A DNA stretch of 64,000 bases from Flammeovirgaceae bacterium UBA2371 (GTDB taxonomy: Bacteria; Bacteroidota; Bacteroidia; Cytophagales; Cyclobacteriaceae), in the NCBI GenBank assembly GCA_002345965.1, contig DDTF01000054.1:1-64000 (forward strand), written 5' to 3'. A program made the position numbers and the translations under genes. Shown here piece after piece: positions 27,160-35,724 of the stretch (positions are counted from its first letter, which is position 1; each line of letters begins with the position of its first letter). Below the pieces are notes generated by a model. That model did not search any database and had not been told where the DNA came from. It was given only the letters and a program-made list of their open reading frames with translations.

Positions 27160-27190
27160 CAAAAATAGGTTATTTGCAGACAGGTGCCAA
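27160..27190 (-). promoter_or_regulatory. Promoter of the barrel gene
   Basis: On the minus strand TTG (27190-27188), 20 bases and TATTTTTG (27167-27160) make a full Bacteroidota -33/-7 pair. The ATG of the barrel gene follows 23 bases after the box. Confidence 0.6.
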
Positions 27191-27198
27191 CACCCTTC

Positions 27199-27229
27199 TT
27201 GGCTGAAAGATTTTATTCCTTTACATTTG
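27199..27229 (+). promoter_or_regulatory. Promoter of tRNA-Arg
   Basis: TTG at 27199-27201, 20 bases, then TACATTTG at 27222-27229, an exact TAnnTTTG box. Start of transcription would be near 27233, leaving a 5' leader of about 40 bases that contains a six-pair hairpin (CCCTGG at 27245, CCAGGG at 27259). Confidence 0.6.
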
Positions 27230-27271
27230 CAATCCCAATAAACGCCCTGGCATCCAATCCAGGGTGATTCT

Positions 27272-27345
27272 GGGCCTGTAGCTTAACTGAATAAAGCATC
27301 TGACTACGGATCAGAAGACTCGGGGTTTGAATCCCTGCAGGCTCA
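27272..27345 (+). tRNA. tRNA-Arg (anticodon ACG)
   Basis: A full cloverleaf folds by eye. Acceptor: GGGCCTG with CAGGCTC, one G-U pair, discriminator A345. D stem GCTT/AAGC; anticodon stem TCTGA/TCAGA; loop CTACGGA with anticodon ACG at 27306-27308; T stem CGGGG/CCCTG. CCA is not encoded. A34 would be deaminated to inosine to read CGU, CGC and CGA. Unusual: D-loop position 19 is A (27290) and T-loop position 56 is T (27328), an A-U replacement of the near-universal G19-C56 tertiary pair. The gene has its own promoter and terminator. Confidence 0.95.
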
Positions 27346-27349
27346 CTCC

Positions 27350-27382
27350 AATCCCAACCAGCAATGGTTGGGATTTTTTTTC
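27350..27382 (+). terminator. Intrinsic terminator of tRNA-Arg
   Basis: AATCCCAACCA (27350-27360), a GCAA loop, TGGTTGGGATT (27365-27375), then a run of T. The 11-pair stem is perfect. Confidence 0.9.
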
Positions 27383-27606
27383 TATTAAGGAATTCTCCTT
27401 AGATATCAGGCGGTTCATTCAAATCACAACAGTTAAGGTTTGGTTTATTTTAGTAAAAACTCACCACTAGTCAATGCTCACTGATTGTTACAAATCCCAT
27501 TAGTATCCTGTTCAGGAAAAGAATTCGTTAATACTAAAAAAATTAGCTTTATTTCTTTGTGCTAAAATAATTAGTATTTATATTTATTCTATAATCAAAA
27601 AATGCA

Positions 27607-27975
27607 ATGAAAATCATCAAATCAACCCTTTTGGGTACTCGCTGCATTAGAGCACAAGAACCCAGCATTCAACTGTTTCAATTGAGGAATGTGTTCAATC
27701 AGCACAGAGACGCACTTGTTGCCCGGATTCTTTCTGATCTACAAGGTTATATTGACTTTAAGTTTCATCAGAAGCCCACGCGAATGGAGTTGGCAGAGAT
27801 TTGGGATAATGTGGCTGCATTGAGAAAAAAGGATGTGGATCTTGAATATTACCAGCCACTTCTCAAACAAGTGCTAAAAAAGGACGAAGTGAAACTTGCC
27901 AATGATTATTTTTTCCTAGAGATAGATGAAAACATTAGGAAGCACCTTCATCCTCAATTGGAATTAGTGCACTAG
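27607..27975 (+). CDS. Uncharacterised 122-residue protein
   Basis: I do not recognise this protein. It is soluble, mostly helical and charged, with no signal peptide or cysteine motif. It is preceded by 225 bases of AT-rich, apparently non-coding sequence after the tRNA terminator, and it ends four bases before the convergent DUF5690 gene. Codon use looks like the neighbours. It is probably real, though weakly supported. Confidence 0.5.
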   Translation: MKIIKSTLLGTRCIRAQEPSIQLFQLRNVFNQHRDALVARILSDLQGYIDFKFHQKPTRMELAEIWDNVAALRKKDVDLEYYQPLLKQVLKKDEVKLANDYFFLEIDENIRKHLHPQLELVH

Positions 27976-27979
27976 GGCT

Positions 27980-29278
27980 TCAATTGGATGACCATGTCTT
28001 ATATTTTTTACTAAAGTAGAATAAGGAAAGGGTAATCAATATGCTACCCAATATGGATAAAACGTATCCAGTAGACATGAAAAAGCTCAGCCAGCTCATG
28101 TTGGCTTGGCCAAAGGACCTATAGATCAATACCCCCATGCTTCCTACATAGCCGACCGAGTCAGCAAGGTAAATCAGGAATCCCACGGTACTTACATATT
28201 TAAATGCTGCAATAATGCGGTCAAAAAATATACTGTTGAATTGAATGTATCCGAAGTATAGCCCCATCCCTACCAGCACCATCCATGCAGGTGCTTCAAT
28301 TAGTTCTTTTTCAAAAGCAAAGGTGCTTACCCCCACTAGTATCATTCCGAAGAGAACGATAAGATGATTGATAATCATCGCTTTGTAGTTGTTTTTGATA
28401 ATCATCAAACTGCCTATCACTACCAAGACCACTATGGTTACAGGAAGTTCAGTGGCAGTAAAGATGGCAGGCTTATCGCCATACCCTAGCTCTACCCAGA
28501 TGTCTGCAGCGAAGTTATCGCGCAAGTCGCGGAAAACCGTTAGTAAGGTGTAAGTAAGTACCAGTAATAGTAACCCGGGGCCAAATGTCATTGCAAACTT
28601 AATGCGGTCCTTACCCATCATGGGAGCACGTTTGGTTCTTAGTGCTTCATCCTCAGCAGTGGGTGGTGGAATTTTGTTGAGTAACCACAAAAAGAAAAGC
28701 ATAGGAATGTAAAAGAGGAGTGAAGCAGTAAAAGGCATCCACATGTTAGAAACACCCCAGTCCACCATCACAAAGCTCGCTACGGTTTTGGCAAATCCGG
28801 AGGCGAAAATGAAGCTTACAGACAGACTGGCACCTAACACTTCAGTAAACTTTCTTCCCTCCAGGTAGCCAAACATGAGGCCCCAAACCATTCCCAAGGG
28901 GAGACCATTGAGGAACATAAATACCAGATTGTAGGGAGCGGGGGTTACGCCAAAACCCAACCAGGCCAACATGGCAATACTTAGGGCTACAAAAATTCCT
29001 TTACCGCGATTATCACTACCTGCTTCTGAGACTACTTTGATACCGATAAATTTCGAAATCATATAGCCAACAGCTTGCGAGATCACCATCCATACTTTGA
29101 AGTCTGCTCCCCAGAAGGTAATACCATCGTAGATACCGGCTCCAAATGTTTTACGAACAGCGAAAATGCAGGCATAGGTGCAAAAAGCCGCCAGTGATGT
29201 ATATAAGGCGAATGTGAATCCGCTGGATTTACGCAGCCATTGGGTGATGGGATGTTCTGTTTCGGTAAGCACTCGCAT
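27980..29278 (-). CDS. DUF5690 family membrane transporter (MFS-like)
   Basis: A multipass protein of 432 residues with about 12 transmembrane helices, resembling the Bacteroidota DUF5690 family, a distant major-facilitator relative. Features are FAVRKTFGAGIYDG at the first loop and GYLEGRKFTEVLGASLSVSFIFASG in the middle. I place the start at the ATG at 29278 (MRVLTETEHP) because the longer reading frame needs a TTG. A TAnnTTTG box ends only two bases before this ATG. The substrate is unknown. Confidence 0.8.
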   Translation of the reverse strand: MRVLTETEHPITQWLRKSSGFTFALYTSLAAFCTYACIFAVRKTFGAGIYDGITFWGADFKVWMVISQAVGYMISKFIGIKVVSEAGSDNRGKGIFVALSIAMLAWLGFGVTPAPYNLVFMFLNGLPLGMVWGLMFGYLEGRKFTEVLGASLSVSFIFASGFAKTVASFVMVDWGVSNMWMPFTASLLFYIPMLFFLWLLNKIPPPTAEDEALRTKRAPMMGKDRIKFAMTFGPGLLLLVLTYTLLTVFRDLRDNFAADIWVELGYGDKPAIFTATELPVTIVVLVVIGSLMIIKNNYKAMIINHLIVLFGMILVGVSTFAFEKELIEAPAWMVLVGMGLYFGYIQFNSIFFDRIIAAFKYVSTVGFLIYLADSVGYVGSMGVLIYRSFGQANMSWLSFFMSTGYVLSILGSILITLSLFYFSKKYKTWSSN

Positions 29279-29280
29279 AG

Positions 29281-29313
29281 CAAAAGTAATTTTCAATCTA
29301 TTACTTCTTACAA
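29281..29313 (-). promoter_or_regulatory. Candidate promoter overlapping the DUF5690 start
   Basis: Minus-strand TTG (29313-29311), 22 bases, and TACTTTTG (29288-29281), an exact -7 box, which ends two bases before the ATG. Transcription would begin at or inside the start codon. Confidence 0.4.
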
Positions 29314-29473
29314 TATGCTTATTTTTTGTTTACAGATTTGTAATTATTTGATAACAGATATAAAATGATTGACTGGCTTTTCTCCATTTGGTCTATACGT
29401 ATGGGGTTTTGGCTATCGATGTTTTCGATCACATCATACCATTTCACCTCACCAACGGTTTCATAGTTGGATT

Positions 29474-29737
29474 TCAAAGAATGGGATGGTGGTTTTTTTC
29501 AACCATGACTGAGGTTGTTGTTGTCTTTTTCTCTTGGGCTCTTTCTTCCCATCTTGATAAGAAGATAATAATCATGATCACTACCAGTATGACTACAAAA
29601 AAACCAAATACACGAATTACCTTTTTGATACGTCTATTCTCTTCGTGTCGTTTTAAAACAGAATTATAGTTTCTATACCGCTCGATGCCCCGGGCAGTCA
29701 TGCGTTGTCTGCGCAACCTGATTTCGTTTCTACCCAT
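29474..29737 (-). CDS. Small single-pass membrane protein coupled to sigma factor
   Basis: An 87-residue protein. Residues 1-40 are strongly basic (many Arg and Lys), residues about 44-60 form a single transmembrane helix (FFVVILVVIMIIIF), and the C-terminal 25 residues are polar. Its start overlaps the end of the upstream sigma-factor gene by eight bases. The basic segment predicts a cytoplasmic N-terminus. It has no recognised anti-sigma fold, but its position is that of an anti-sigma factor, so a membrane-bound regulator of the sigma factor is a plausible inference. Confidence 0.65.
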   Translation of the reverse strand: MGRNEIRLRRQRMTARGIERYRNYNSVLKRHEENRRIKKVIRVFGFFVVILVVIMIIIFLSRWEERAQEKKTTTTSVMVEKNHHPIL

Positions 29738-30290
29738 CGTATTTGATCTTGATCTTAAATTTCTTTCTTAGTTTATCCAAAGCCCTGTAGGTCCTCATTT
29801 TTGCGCCACTTTCGGTGATATCCAGGATATAGGCAATTTCTTTAAAATCCCTTTCCTCATAAAACCTGAGCTCTAGCACATGCAACATTTCTTCTGGCAG
29901 ATCCTTCATGAAGTCAATCAATTTATTTATTTCATCTTCACTCCATGTTTCTTCTGATTGCTCTACCAGTTCTTTGATTCGAACCTCTTCAATACTAAAG
30001 ACTTTTTTTCCTTTAAATTTTCGATAATGTTTTCTTACTTCATTAGAAGCAATTTTATAGAGCCAGGCTGAAAAAGGAACTCCTCTGAATTCATATTTTT
30101 TAATATTATTTAAAACGTTGACAAATGTTTGAGAGCAGAGATCGCCTGCTAATTCTTCATTATCGGTTTGTCGGTAGAGGTAGTAGAAGATTCTATCGAA
30201 GTACTTCTCATAAAGAGTAGAGAAAGCCGCAGGATTGCTTTTGGCTTTTGCTATTATTGCCTCTTCTTGCCGTATTTCTTCTTCCGACAT
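29730..30290 (-). CDS. ECF-type RNA polymerase sigma factor
   Basis: Extracytoplasmic-function sigma factor, 186 residues when read from the ATG at 30290 (a GTG six codons upstream is possible). Region 2 is seen in AFSTLYEKYFDRIFYYLYR and ELAGDLCSQTFVNVLNNI with FSAWLYKIASNEVRKHYRK; region 4 in LRFYEERDFKEIAYILDITESGAKMRTYRALDKLRK (key residues only). It initiates transcription of a regulon that cannot be told from here. Confidence 0.9.
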   Translation of the reverse strand: MSEEEIRQEEAIIAKAKSNPAAFSTLYEKYFDRIFYYLYRQTDNEELAGDLCSQTFVNVLNNIKKYEFRGVPFSAWLYKIASNEVRKHYRKFKGKKVFSIEEVRIKELVEQSEETWSEDEINKLIDFMKDLPEEMLHVLELRFYEERDFKEIAYILDITESGAKMRTYRALDKLRKKFKIKIKYDG

Positions 30291-30369
30291 CCTGCATTTA
30301 TTCTTCACTAATAATGCAAAGACTATCTGGAAGTCACAAGAAAGGAATAGGAATAAGTTTTGTGGATGA

Positions 30370-31641
30370 TTATTTCAATTCAGCGGTAAGCACAACCACA
30401 TCTTTTATTAATTCCGGCTTTAACGCATGATTTTCATCATATGCTCCCCATGCACTGTTAGCTATATAGTATAGCTTGTTCTTATAGATGCATCCCATGG
30501 TTGGCTCATTGAATGAAGGGTGAGCCTTATCAATAATTGTGGCACTTATTATTCTCATTTGCTGCTGATCGAGCTCGTATCGAGTTACCCTATTGGGGCG
30601 AACCCCATTTTGAATGGCCACCAGGCTGTTGTTAAAGTACAACAGCCCATCTATGCCTTTCAGCGAAAGTTCATTCTCAGACTGAAATTGGGTTAGCTCC
30701 ATACTGAGTGTATTAAGTCGATAAGGTCCTTTTATATAATCAGCTATAAAAAGAATATGGTCGTCATCTGAAAAAGCAATGCCTTGAATATTCCAAAATT
30801 CTTCAGAAGTGAAATAGGGGTTCAGTGTTTTACTTTTTTCATCTATAGTAAAAATCGTATTGGTCTTTCCATCGCTTACAAAGACCTGACCTTTTGAATT
30901 CAATGTTAGGTCTCCAAAAACCGAGGAGGTAATTTCTTTAGTCTCATACTTGTCGATTAATGCTCCGGATTTTAAATCAAATTTGAATAGCGCGGAATGT
31001 TGCACGGTATCATATCCTTCCATTTCAGGCATTGGACTTGCGCATGCCCATAGCACATTGTTTTTCGTGTCAATTTCCAAATCAAATACAGCGGTAAGTC
31101 CGAATGCTCCTGAATGAACGAAATCTGTTAGGTTGCCTGCCTTGTCACGTTTAAGTATTTTCTTTTTGTGAATGCTGGCAAAATAAAATTCGTTGTTCAA
31201 TTCGTCAATAGCTATAGACTCAATATGCGAACCGTTGTCATTGAGTAGAAACGCAGTATCAGATTTTACTTGTACTTTTTGAAGCTCCTCTTTCAAAGTA
31301 TACAGCGATTGAAAACCAGAAGAATTCCTGATGGTTTCAAAGTCATCCGTATTTAAATCAAAACCGGCATCAATATGGATCGCCTTCCTCAAGGCTGAAA
31401 GAGCCTCTTGTGTTTTATTCACTCGCGCAGCGGCCATACCCAGTTGATATAATATTCCCTGATGGTAAGGATGCAATTGGTTAGCGGCAGTGATATTTTC
31501 ATAAAATTGCTCATAGTCCTTATCTCCATAGGCTTTTTTTGCGGCTGCATAATATTGCTGAAGATCCTGGCAATAGGATAGGCCAGATGATACACCAACC
31601 ATGAAGAAAATAGTGAAAAAGTTAAAAAGAGATTTATTCAT
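30370..31641 (-). CDS. Exported TPR and beta-propeller (SMP-30-like) protein
   Basis: A 423-residue exported protein. A signal peptide (residues 1-24, ending in YCQ) is followed by about three TPR-like helical repeats (25-105; YEQFYENITAANQL, GILYQLGMAAARVNKTQEALSAL) and a six-bladed propeller-like region (125-415) with recurrent blade motifs (DNGSHIESIAID, FDLEIDTKNNVLWAC, SSVFGDLTLNSKGQVFVSDG). Propeller parts of this type resemble SMP-30/gluconolactonase folds, often used for binding or lactone hydrolysis. No reaction can be assigned. Confidence 0.75.
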   Translation of the reverse strand: MNKSLFNFFTIFFMVGVSSGLSYCQDLQQYYAAAKKAYGDKDYEQFYENITAANQLHPYHQGILYQLGMAAARVNKTQEALSALRKAIHIDAGFDLNTDDFETIRNSSGFQSLYTLKEELQKVQVKSDTAFLLNDNGSHIESIAIDELNNEFYFASIHKKKILKRDKAGNLTDFVHSGAFGLTAVFDLEIDTKNNVLWACASPMPEMEGYDTVQHSALFKFDLKSGALIDKYETKEITSSVFGDLTLNSKGQVFVSDGKTNTIFTIDEKSKTLNPYFTSEEFWNIQGIAFSDDDHILFIADYIKGPYRLNTLSMELTQFQSENELSLKGIDGLLYFNNSLVAIQNGVRPNRVTRYELDQQQMRIISATIIDKAHPSFNEPTMGCIYKNKLYYIANSAWGAYDENHALKPELIKDVVVLTAELK

Positions 31642-32040
31642 TGGGCAGTGTTTTAGTAGGATTAATGGTGGCAGCTTTTAAAGCATGGTACTTAACTTAA
31701 CACCGCCAAAACGATGTCATGTGAAGTTTGGTCATGCATTGCTGTGTTATAAAGCGTATCAAATTGCCATCAATAAATTCATGGTTAAATGGTTGATGAG
31801 GGAGCTAATTGATTTTCAAGTAGAGCAAGTAATTCCTGGTCATAAATTGATTTTAATTTTGTCGGGTCTTGCTTTGTGGGTTATGGGTTGCAAGAAAAAC
31901 AATCTTAAATTGTCTCTTAATAAAGAAAATGCACCAATTATTTCAAATAACAACATGGGGCATTTTTATAAGCGTCCATTAGATTGACGTAAATTGCGGT
32001 ATTATGGTCGTTATTAATTAAATCTAACTTCGAGGCACAA
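31642..32040. other. Non-coding stretch between divergent genes
   Basis: About 400 bases, AT-rich, between the propeller gene and the Reg_prop kinase. It contains one exact TAnnTTTG box (TAATTTTG at 31854-31861, no clear TTG before it) and TAACTTCG at 32025-32032 next to the kinase start. A reading frame of about 100 codons crosses it (31685-31987) with a lipobox-like VMGC inside, but no start or ribosome-binding site supports it. I see no hairpin or repeat. Confidence 0.4.
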
Positions 32041-34962
32041 ATGATGAGGTTGGTTATATTTATTTTTTTGGTTGTGGCCACTATCTCATCGTTGTGGGCG
32101 CAACAATATTCTCTTAAGCAATATACTGCGGTGGATGGGCTTCCACAGTCTCAGGTAAATATGATTGTGGAAGACAAGGATGGTTACCTCTGGATAGCCA
32201 CCAACGGAGGTGGGCTTGCCAGATTCGATGGGAATGATTTTAAAGTATATACCACTCGCGATGGGCTATCCAGCAACATCGTTCAATATCTAAAACTGGA
32301 TTCAAAACAAAACTTGTGGATTATCAACCCGATTGGAATTACGAGATACAATGGTATATCGTTTAAGAAATTTGTACCTCAGGGGCCTCATGCAAAACTT
32401 AGTATTCGCAGGGCCTTTGAAGTGAATGACACCTTGTTTTTTGTTAACAGCCAAAGAGCACTTGCCAAAATTTACAATGACTCAATTTATTATTGGAATA
32501 AACCCATAAAAGATGAACGACTAATTCTATATACACATTTGATGCCGGGTAAGGAAATATGCCTTTACCTTAATGATAATAGCTTTATGATAAAATCAGC
32601 ATTGGGTGAATATACTCTTAATCATTCTGACGATTTTGATTTTGCCCTTTCGATTTTCAATTATGGCAATGAAGTGTGGGTCAATACTGAAAAGGGATAT
32701 TTTTCAATAGATACGGAGAAAAAAAAATTCATCAAACGTGTCATGAAAATTAAAAACCCAATTATCCAACACGATAGTATCAATGACGTGTATTGGACAC
32801 GGAGCGGGGCCAATCTTCTTATGGAAAAGCTGACAAATAATGTGCATAGAATTGACACCATATTAAAGGATGTAAGCATCACTCAGATTTTGCCTGATTT
32901 GGAAGGAAACACATGGTTGGGTACATCAGGGTCAGGACTTTATAAATATTACGCTAGAGATTTTGACAGATTAGGACACGACCGTTTTGGCTCTGTGCTG
33001 GCGCTACAAAAAGACAAAGAGGGTGCCTTTTGGATTGGAACTTTAAACAAGGGAATTTGGAAGGAAAAAAACGGAAATTTTGAGCATTATGAAGTAGGTG
33101 CAGCCAACGAGATAAATGCAATCAAAGTGGGTGAAGATGGAGTGGTTTGGGTGGGCTCTTATAATGGCCTGGGCAGGTATGACCAAAAGAAAAATCAATT
33201 TGATTGGTTCACCAGAGAAGATGGCATTGTAAGTGCCTACATCAATAGTTTGGATATTGATAAGTATGGACATGTTTGGTACAGCACAAGGTCAAGCGGG
33301 ATTGGGTATTATGATGGACAAGAGTTTAAAAACATTGCAACAGAAGATGAGCTTTCCGGAAAACATGTGACTGCCATTAAATCCTTTCCGAAACTTAATT
33401 CCGTTTTCATTGGCAGTGAGTCAGGATTGGCGATGATCAAAAATGATTCCATGATAAGGCGAGTCCCACTGCCAGAATTTACCAGTACAACGATTAATTC
33501 AATTAACATTTATAAAGACTCTTTGCTTTTATTAGGTTCAGGAGGCAGTGGTATTATGATCGTTGACCCTGTAACATTCATAAAAAAAACCATTACAACT
33601 TTAGACGGACTGCCTTCTGACTTTATTTATTTCGTTGCCTCAGATGATGATGGTTTTATTTGGGTGGGAACAGAACAGGGTATTACCAAACTTAAGTTAA
33701 ACGATCAGTTACAGATAGAACAAAATTTGCATTATGGGTATGAGAATGGCCTGGAGGGAGTGGAGACCAATCGGAATGCATTTTTCATTGATGAAGAAAA
33801 ATACTTTGGTTTGATAGATGGAGTGTATAAATACAATGAACTGCCGAGGGCAGGATGGAGTTCATTCCCTTTGCATTTACTGGATATAGAAATTTTTTAT
33901 GGCCAGTATTCAAGTAGAGAATATGCAGACAGTCTTTCTGGTTTTTTTAGACTGCCAATCAACCCTCAAATACCTGCAGATAAGAATCATATCACATTTC
34001 ACTTTAACCAGGTGGATAAGCGGTACCCCCGGTCTGTTAAATTTAAGTACTATCTAGAAAACTTTGACAAAACCTGGTCGCAACCTTCTTCTGTTGGAAG
34101 CGCAACCTATAGCAACCTACCACCGGGTAGTTATACATTTAATATTGTAGCTACAAACAATCAGGGAAGCTGGAGCAAAGTGCCACTTACTTATAAATTC
34201 ATAGTAAAAGCGCCTTTTTATCAAACAGCCTTATTTCAAATCGCAGTTATTTTATTGCTTGTGGGCGTAGTCGTTTTGTTTTTTTATTTACGGATTCGAA
34301 AAAAAATTAACAAAATGATGGAGGTAGAACGAATCCGTCAGCAAGAACAAGAGAGTTTGCGCAAAGAAATTGCCCGAGATTTCCACGATGAAATGGGAAA
34401 TCAATTAACCAGAATTATCAATTACGTAAGTTTGATGAAGTTGAGCAAGAATGGAAATGCGGTGGAATTTTATGATAAGGTAGAGGAGTCCGCCAAGTAT
34501 TTATATACTGGTGCACGTGATTTTATCTGGAGTATCGATCCTGGCAACGATGAATTGTCAAAGTTATTTTTACACATTCGAGACTTTGGCGAAAAGTTAT
34601 TTGAAGAAAAAAAGATGATGTACAGGGCGTTTAATAACATTGATTATAGTGTACGCATTCCCTATGGGTTTAGCCGAGAGGTCAATCTCATTTTTAAAGA
34701 AGCTATGACCAATACATTTAATCATTCTGGAGCGAAGAATGTGAAATTTACGCTTAGCCTTCAAGAGGATACTTATATTATCAAACTGGAAGATGATGGG
34801 AAGGGATTCAAAAAAGAAGCGCTAGCCAAATTGAATGGATTAAAAAATATGCGAATAAGGGCCGAAAGAATTGGCGGTATTCTGTATATTCAAAGTCGAG
34901 CAGGAGGAGGAACCGAAATTAGCCTTTTGCTACCCATACACCTATTTAAAGAAAAGATATGA
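32041..34962 (+). CDS. Reg_prop sensor histidine kinase
   Basis: Membrane sensor kinase of 973 residues. A signal peptide is followed by about twelve Reg_prop (two-component regulator propeller) repeats (DKDGYLWIATNGGGLARF, GVVWVGSYNGLGRY, GFIWVGTEQGITKL), a Y_Y_Y domain near residues 660-725, one transmembrane helix (about 735-760), a HisKA_3-type dimerisation domain with DFHDEMGNQL (His near 782) and an HATPase_c domain with FKEAMTNTFNHSGA (N box) and EDDGKGF (D box). It is coupled to the response regulator downstream with ATGA overlap. The ligand is probably sensed in the periplasm through the propeller, as in Bacteroides glycan sensors. Confidence 0.95.
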   Translation: MMRLVIFIFLVVATISSLWAQQYSLKQYTAVDGLPQSQVNMIVEDKDGYLWIATNGGGLARFDGNDFKVYTTRDGLSSNIVQYLKLDSKQNLWIINPIGITRYNGISFKKFVPQGPHAKLSIRRAFEVNDTLFFVNSQRALAKIYNDSIYYWNKPIKDERLILYTHLMPGKEICLYLNDNSFMIKSALGEYTLNHSDDFDFALSIFNYGNEVWVNTEKGYFSIDTEKKKFIKRVMKIKNPIIQHDSINDVYWTRSGANLLMEKLTNNVHRIDTILKDVSITQILPDLEGNTWLGTSGSGLYKYYARDFDRLGHDRFGSVLALQKDKEGAFWIGTLNKGIWKEKNGNFEHYEVGAANEINAIKVGEDGVVWVGSYNGLGRYDQKKNQFDWFTREDGIVSAYINSLDIDKYGHVWYSTRSSGIGYYDGQEFKNIATEDELSGKHVTAIKSFPKLNSVFIGSESGLAMIKNDSMIRRVPLPEFTSTTINSINIYKDSLLLLGSGGSGIMIVDPVTFIKKTITTLDGLPSDFIYFVASDDDGFIWVGTEQGITKLKLNDQLQIEQNLHYGYENGLEGVETNRNAFFIDEEKYFGLIDGVYKYNELPRAGWSSFPLHLLDIEIFYGQYSSREYADSLSGFFRLPINPQIPADKNHITFHFNQVDKRYPRSVKFKYYLENFDKTWSQPSSVGSATYSNLPPGSYTFNIVATNNQGSWSKVPLTYKFIVKAPFYQTALFQIAVILLLVGVVVLFFYLRIRKKINKMMEVERIRQQEQESLRKEIARDFHDEMGNQLTRIINYVSLMKLSKNGNAVEFYDKVEESAKYLYTGARDFIWSIDPGNDELSKLFLHIRDFGEKLFEEKKMMYRAFNNIDYSVRIPYGFSREVNLIFKEAMTNTFNHSGAKNVKFTLSLQEDTYIIKLEDDGKGFKKEALAKLNGLKNMRIRAERIGGILYIQSRAGGGTEISLLLPIHLFKEKI

Positions 34963-35594
34963 GCCAAGAATCTAAAAAACGTGTTCTTATTATTGAAGAT
35001 GATCCGGAAATTCGGAGCAGCTTTACATTGATTGTAGACAGTTCGCAAAAATTTACAGTTGTAAACGGGTACAGCAGTTGCGAAGAAGCCATTAAACATC
35101 TTCATACAGACAAACCTGATATTGTTTTGATGGACGTTGAACTTCCGGGTGGAATGAATGGAATAAAAGGCACTAAAATTATTAAGGAAAAAGCCCCTAA
35201 TGCGGATATTATTATGGTGACCGTCTATGAAGACAGCGAAATGGTGTATGAGGCTCTTAAATCGGGGGCATCAGGATATATCACTAAAAGTGCTAATTAC
35301 ATGGAACTGCTGTCGGCATTGGATGAAATTACCAAAGGGGGTGCGCCCATGAGTAGCAAGATTGCACGCATGGTAATTGATAATTTTCACCTCAACCCTA
35401 ATACCCCCCTCACTAAAAGGGAGACAGAAATATTACAACTCATATCTGAAGGTAAAACCTATACACAAATATCGGAGGAACTGTTTATCTCGAAAGAGAC
35501 CTCTAAAACACACATTAAAAACATTTACTCCAAGTTGCAGGTAAGAAGCAAATCTGAGGCAATTGCTAAAGCCAATCAGGATAAGCTCATTTAA
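34959..35594 (+). CDS. NarL/LuxR-type response regulator
   Basis: DNA-binding partner of the upstream kinase; the ATG overlaps the kinase stop by four bases. The 211 residues comprise a receiver domain (residues 1-125; acidic pair EDD at 13-15, phospho-acceptor Asp59 in VLMDVEL, Lys in YITKSA) and a C-terminal LuxR-type HTH (145-205; LTKRETEILQLISEGKTYTQ, SKETSKTHIKNIYSKLQV). A terminator-like hairpin follows. Confidence 0.95.
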   Translation: MSQESKKRVLIIEDDPEIRSSFTLIVDSSQKFTVVNGYSSCEEAIKHLHTDKPDIVLMDVELPGGMNGIKGTKIIKEKAPNADIIMVTVYEDSEMVYEALKSGASGYITKSANYMELLSALDEITKGGAPMSSKIARMVIDNFHLNPNTPLTKRETEILQLISEGKTYTQISEELFISKETSKTHIKNIYSKLQVRSKSEAIAKANQDKLI

Positions 35595-35614
35595 TTAAAT
35601 TAGACTTATTTTTT

Positions 35615-35646
35615 AATGACCGTCCCTGGCTAAAGAGACGGTCATT
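35615..35646 (+). terminator. Hairpin terminator after the response regulator
   Basis: AATGACCGTC (35615-35624), a 12-base loop and GACGGTCATT (35637-35646): a ten-pair perfect stem, followed by CTATTTATTG, which is only moderately U-rich. T-rich sequence precedes it as well, so it may work in both directions. Confidence 0.6.
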
Positions 35647-35659
35647 CTATTTATTGACT

Positions 35660-35689
35660 TTTGAATGGCCCGAATAATCTTTAGCTTTA
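35660..35689 (+). promoter_or_regulatory. Candidate promoter of the metalloprotease gene
   Basis: TTTG at 35660-35663, 18 bases, then TAGCTTTA at 35682-35689. The last base of the box is A instead of G. The ATG is 35 bases downstream. Confidence 0.35.
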
Positions 35690-35724
35690 AAATATTACTT
35701 AATTCGTAACTCACTTTAATCATC

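Noticed and set aside
27245..27264. Small hairpin in the tRNA leader
   Set aside because: Six pairs with an eight-base loop, no T-run; it may be only part of precursor processing and is not called as a separate feature.
31685..31987. Frame of about 100 codons with a lipobox-like VMGC
   Set aside because: The lipobox would need to lie near an N-terminus, but the nearest start codons are TTG without a ribosome-binding site, and the stretch overlaps candidate promoter boxes. A very short lipoprotein cannot be excluded, but I do not call it.
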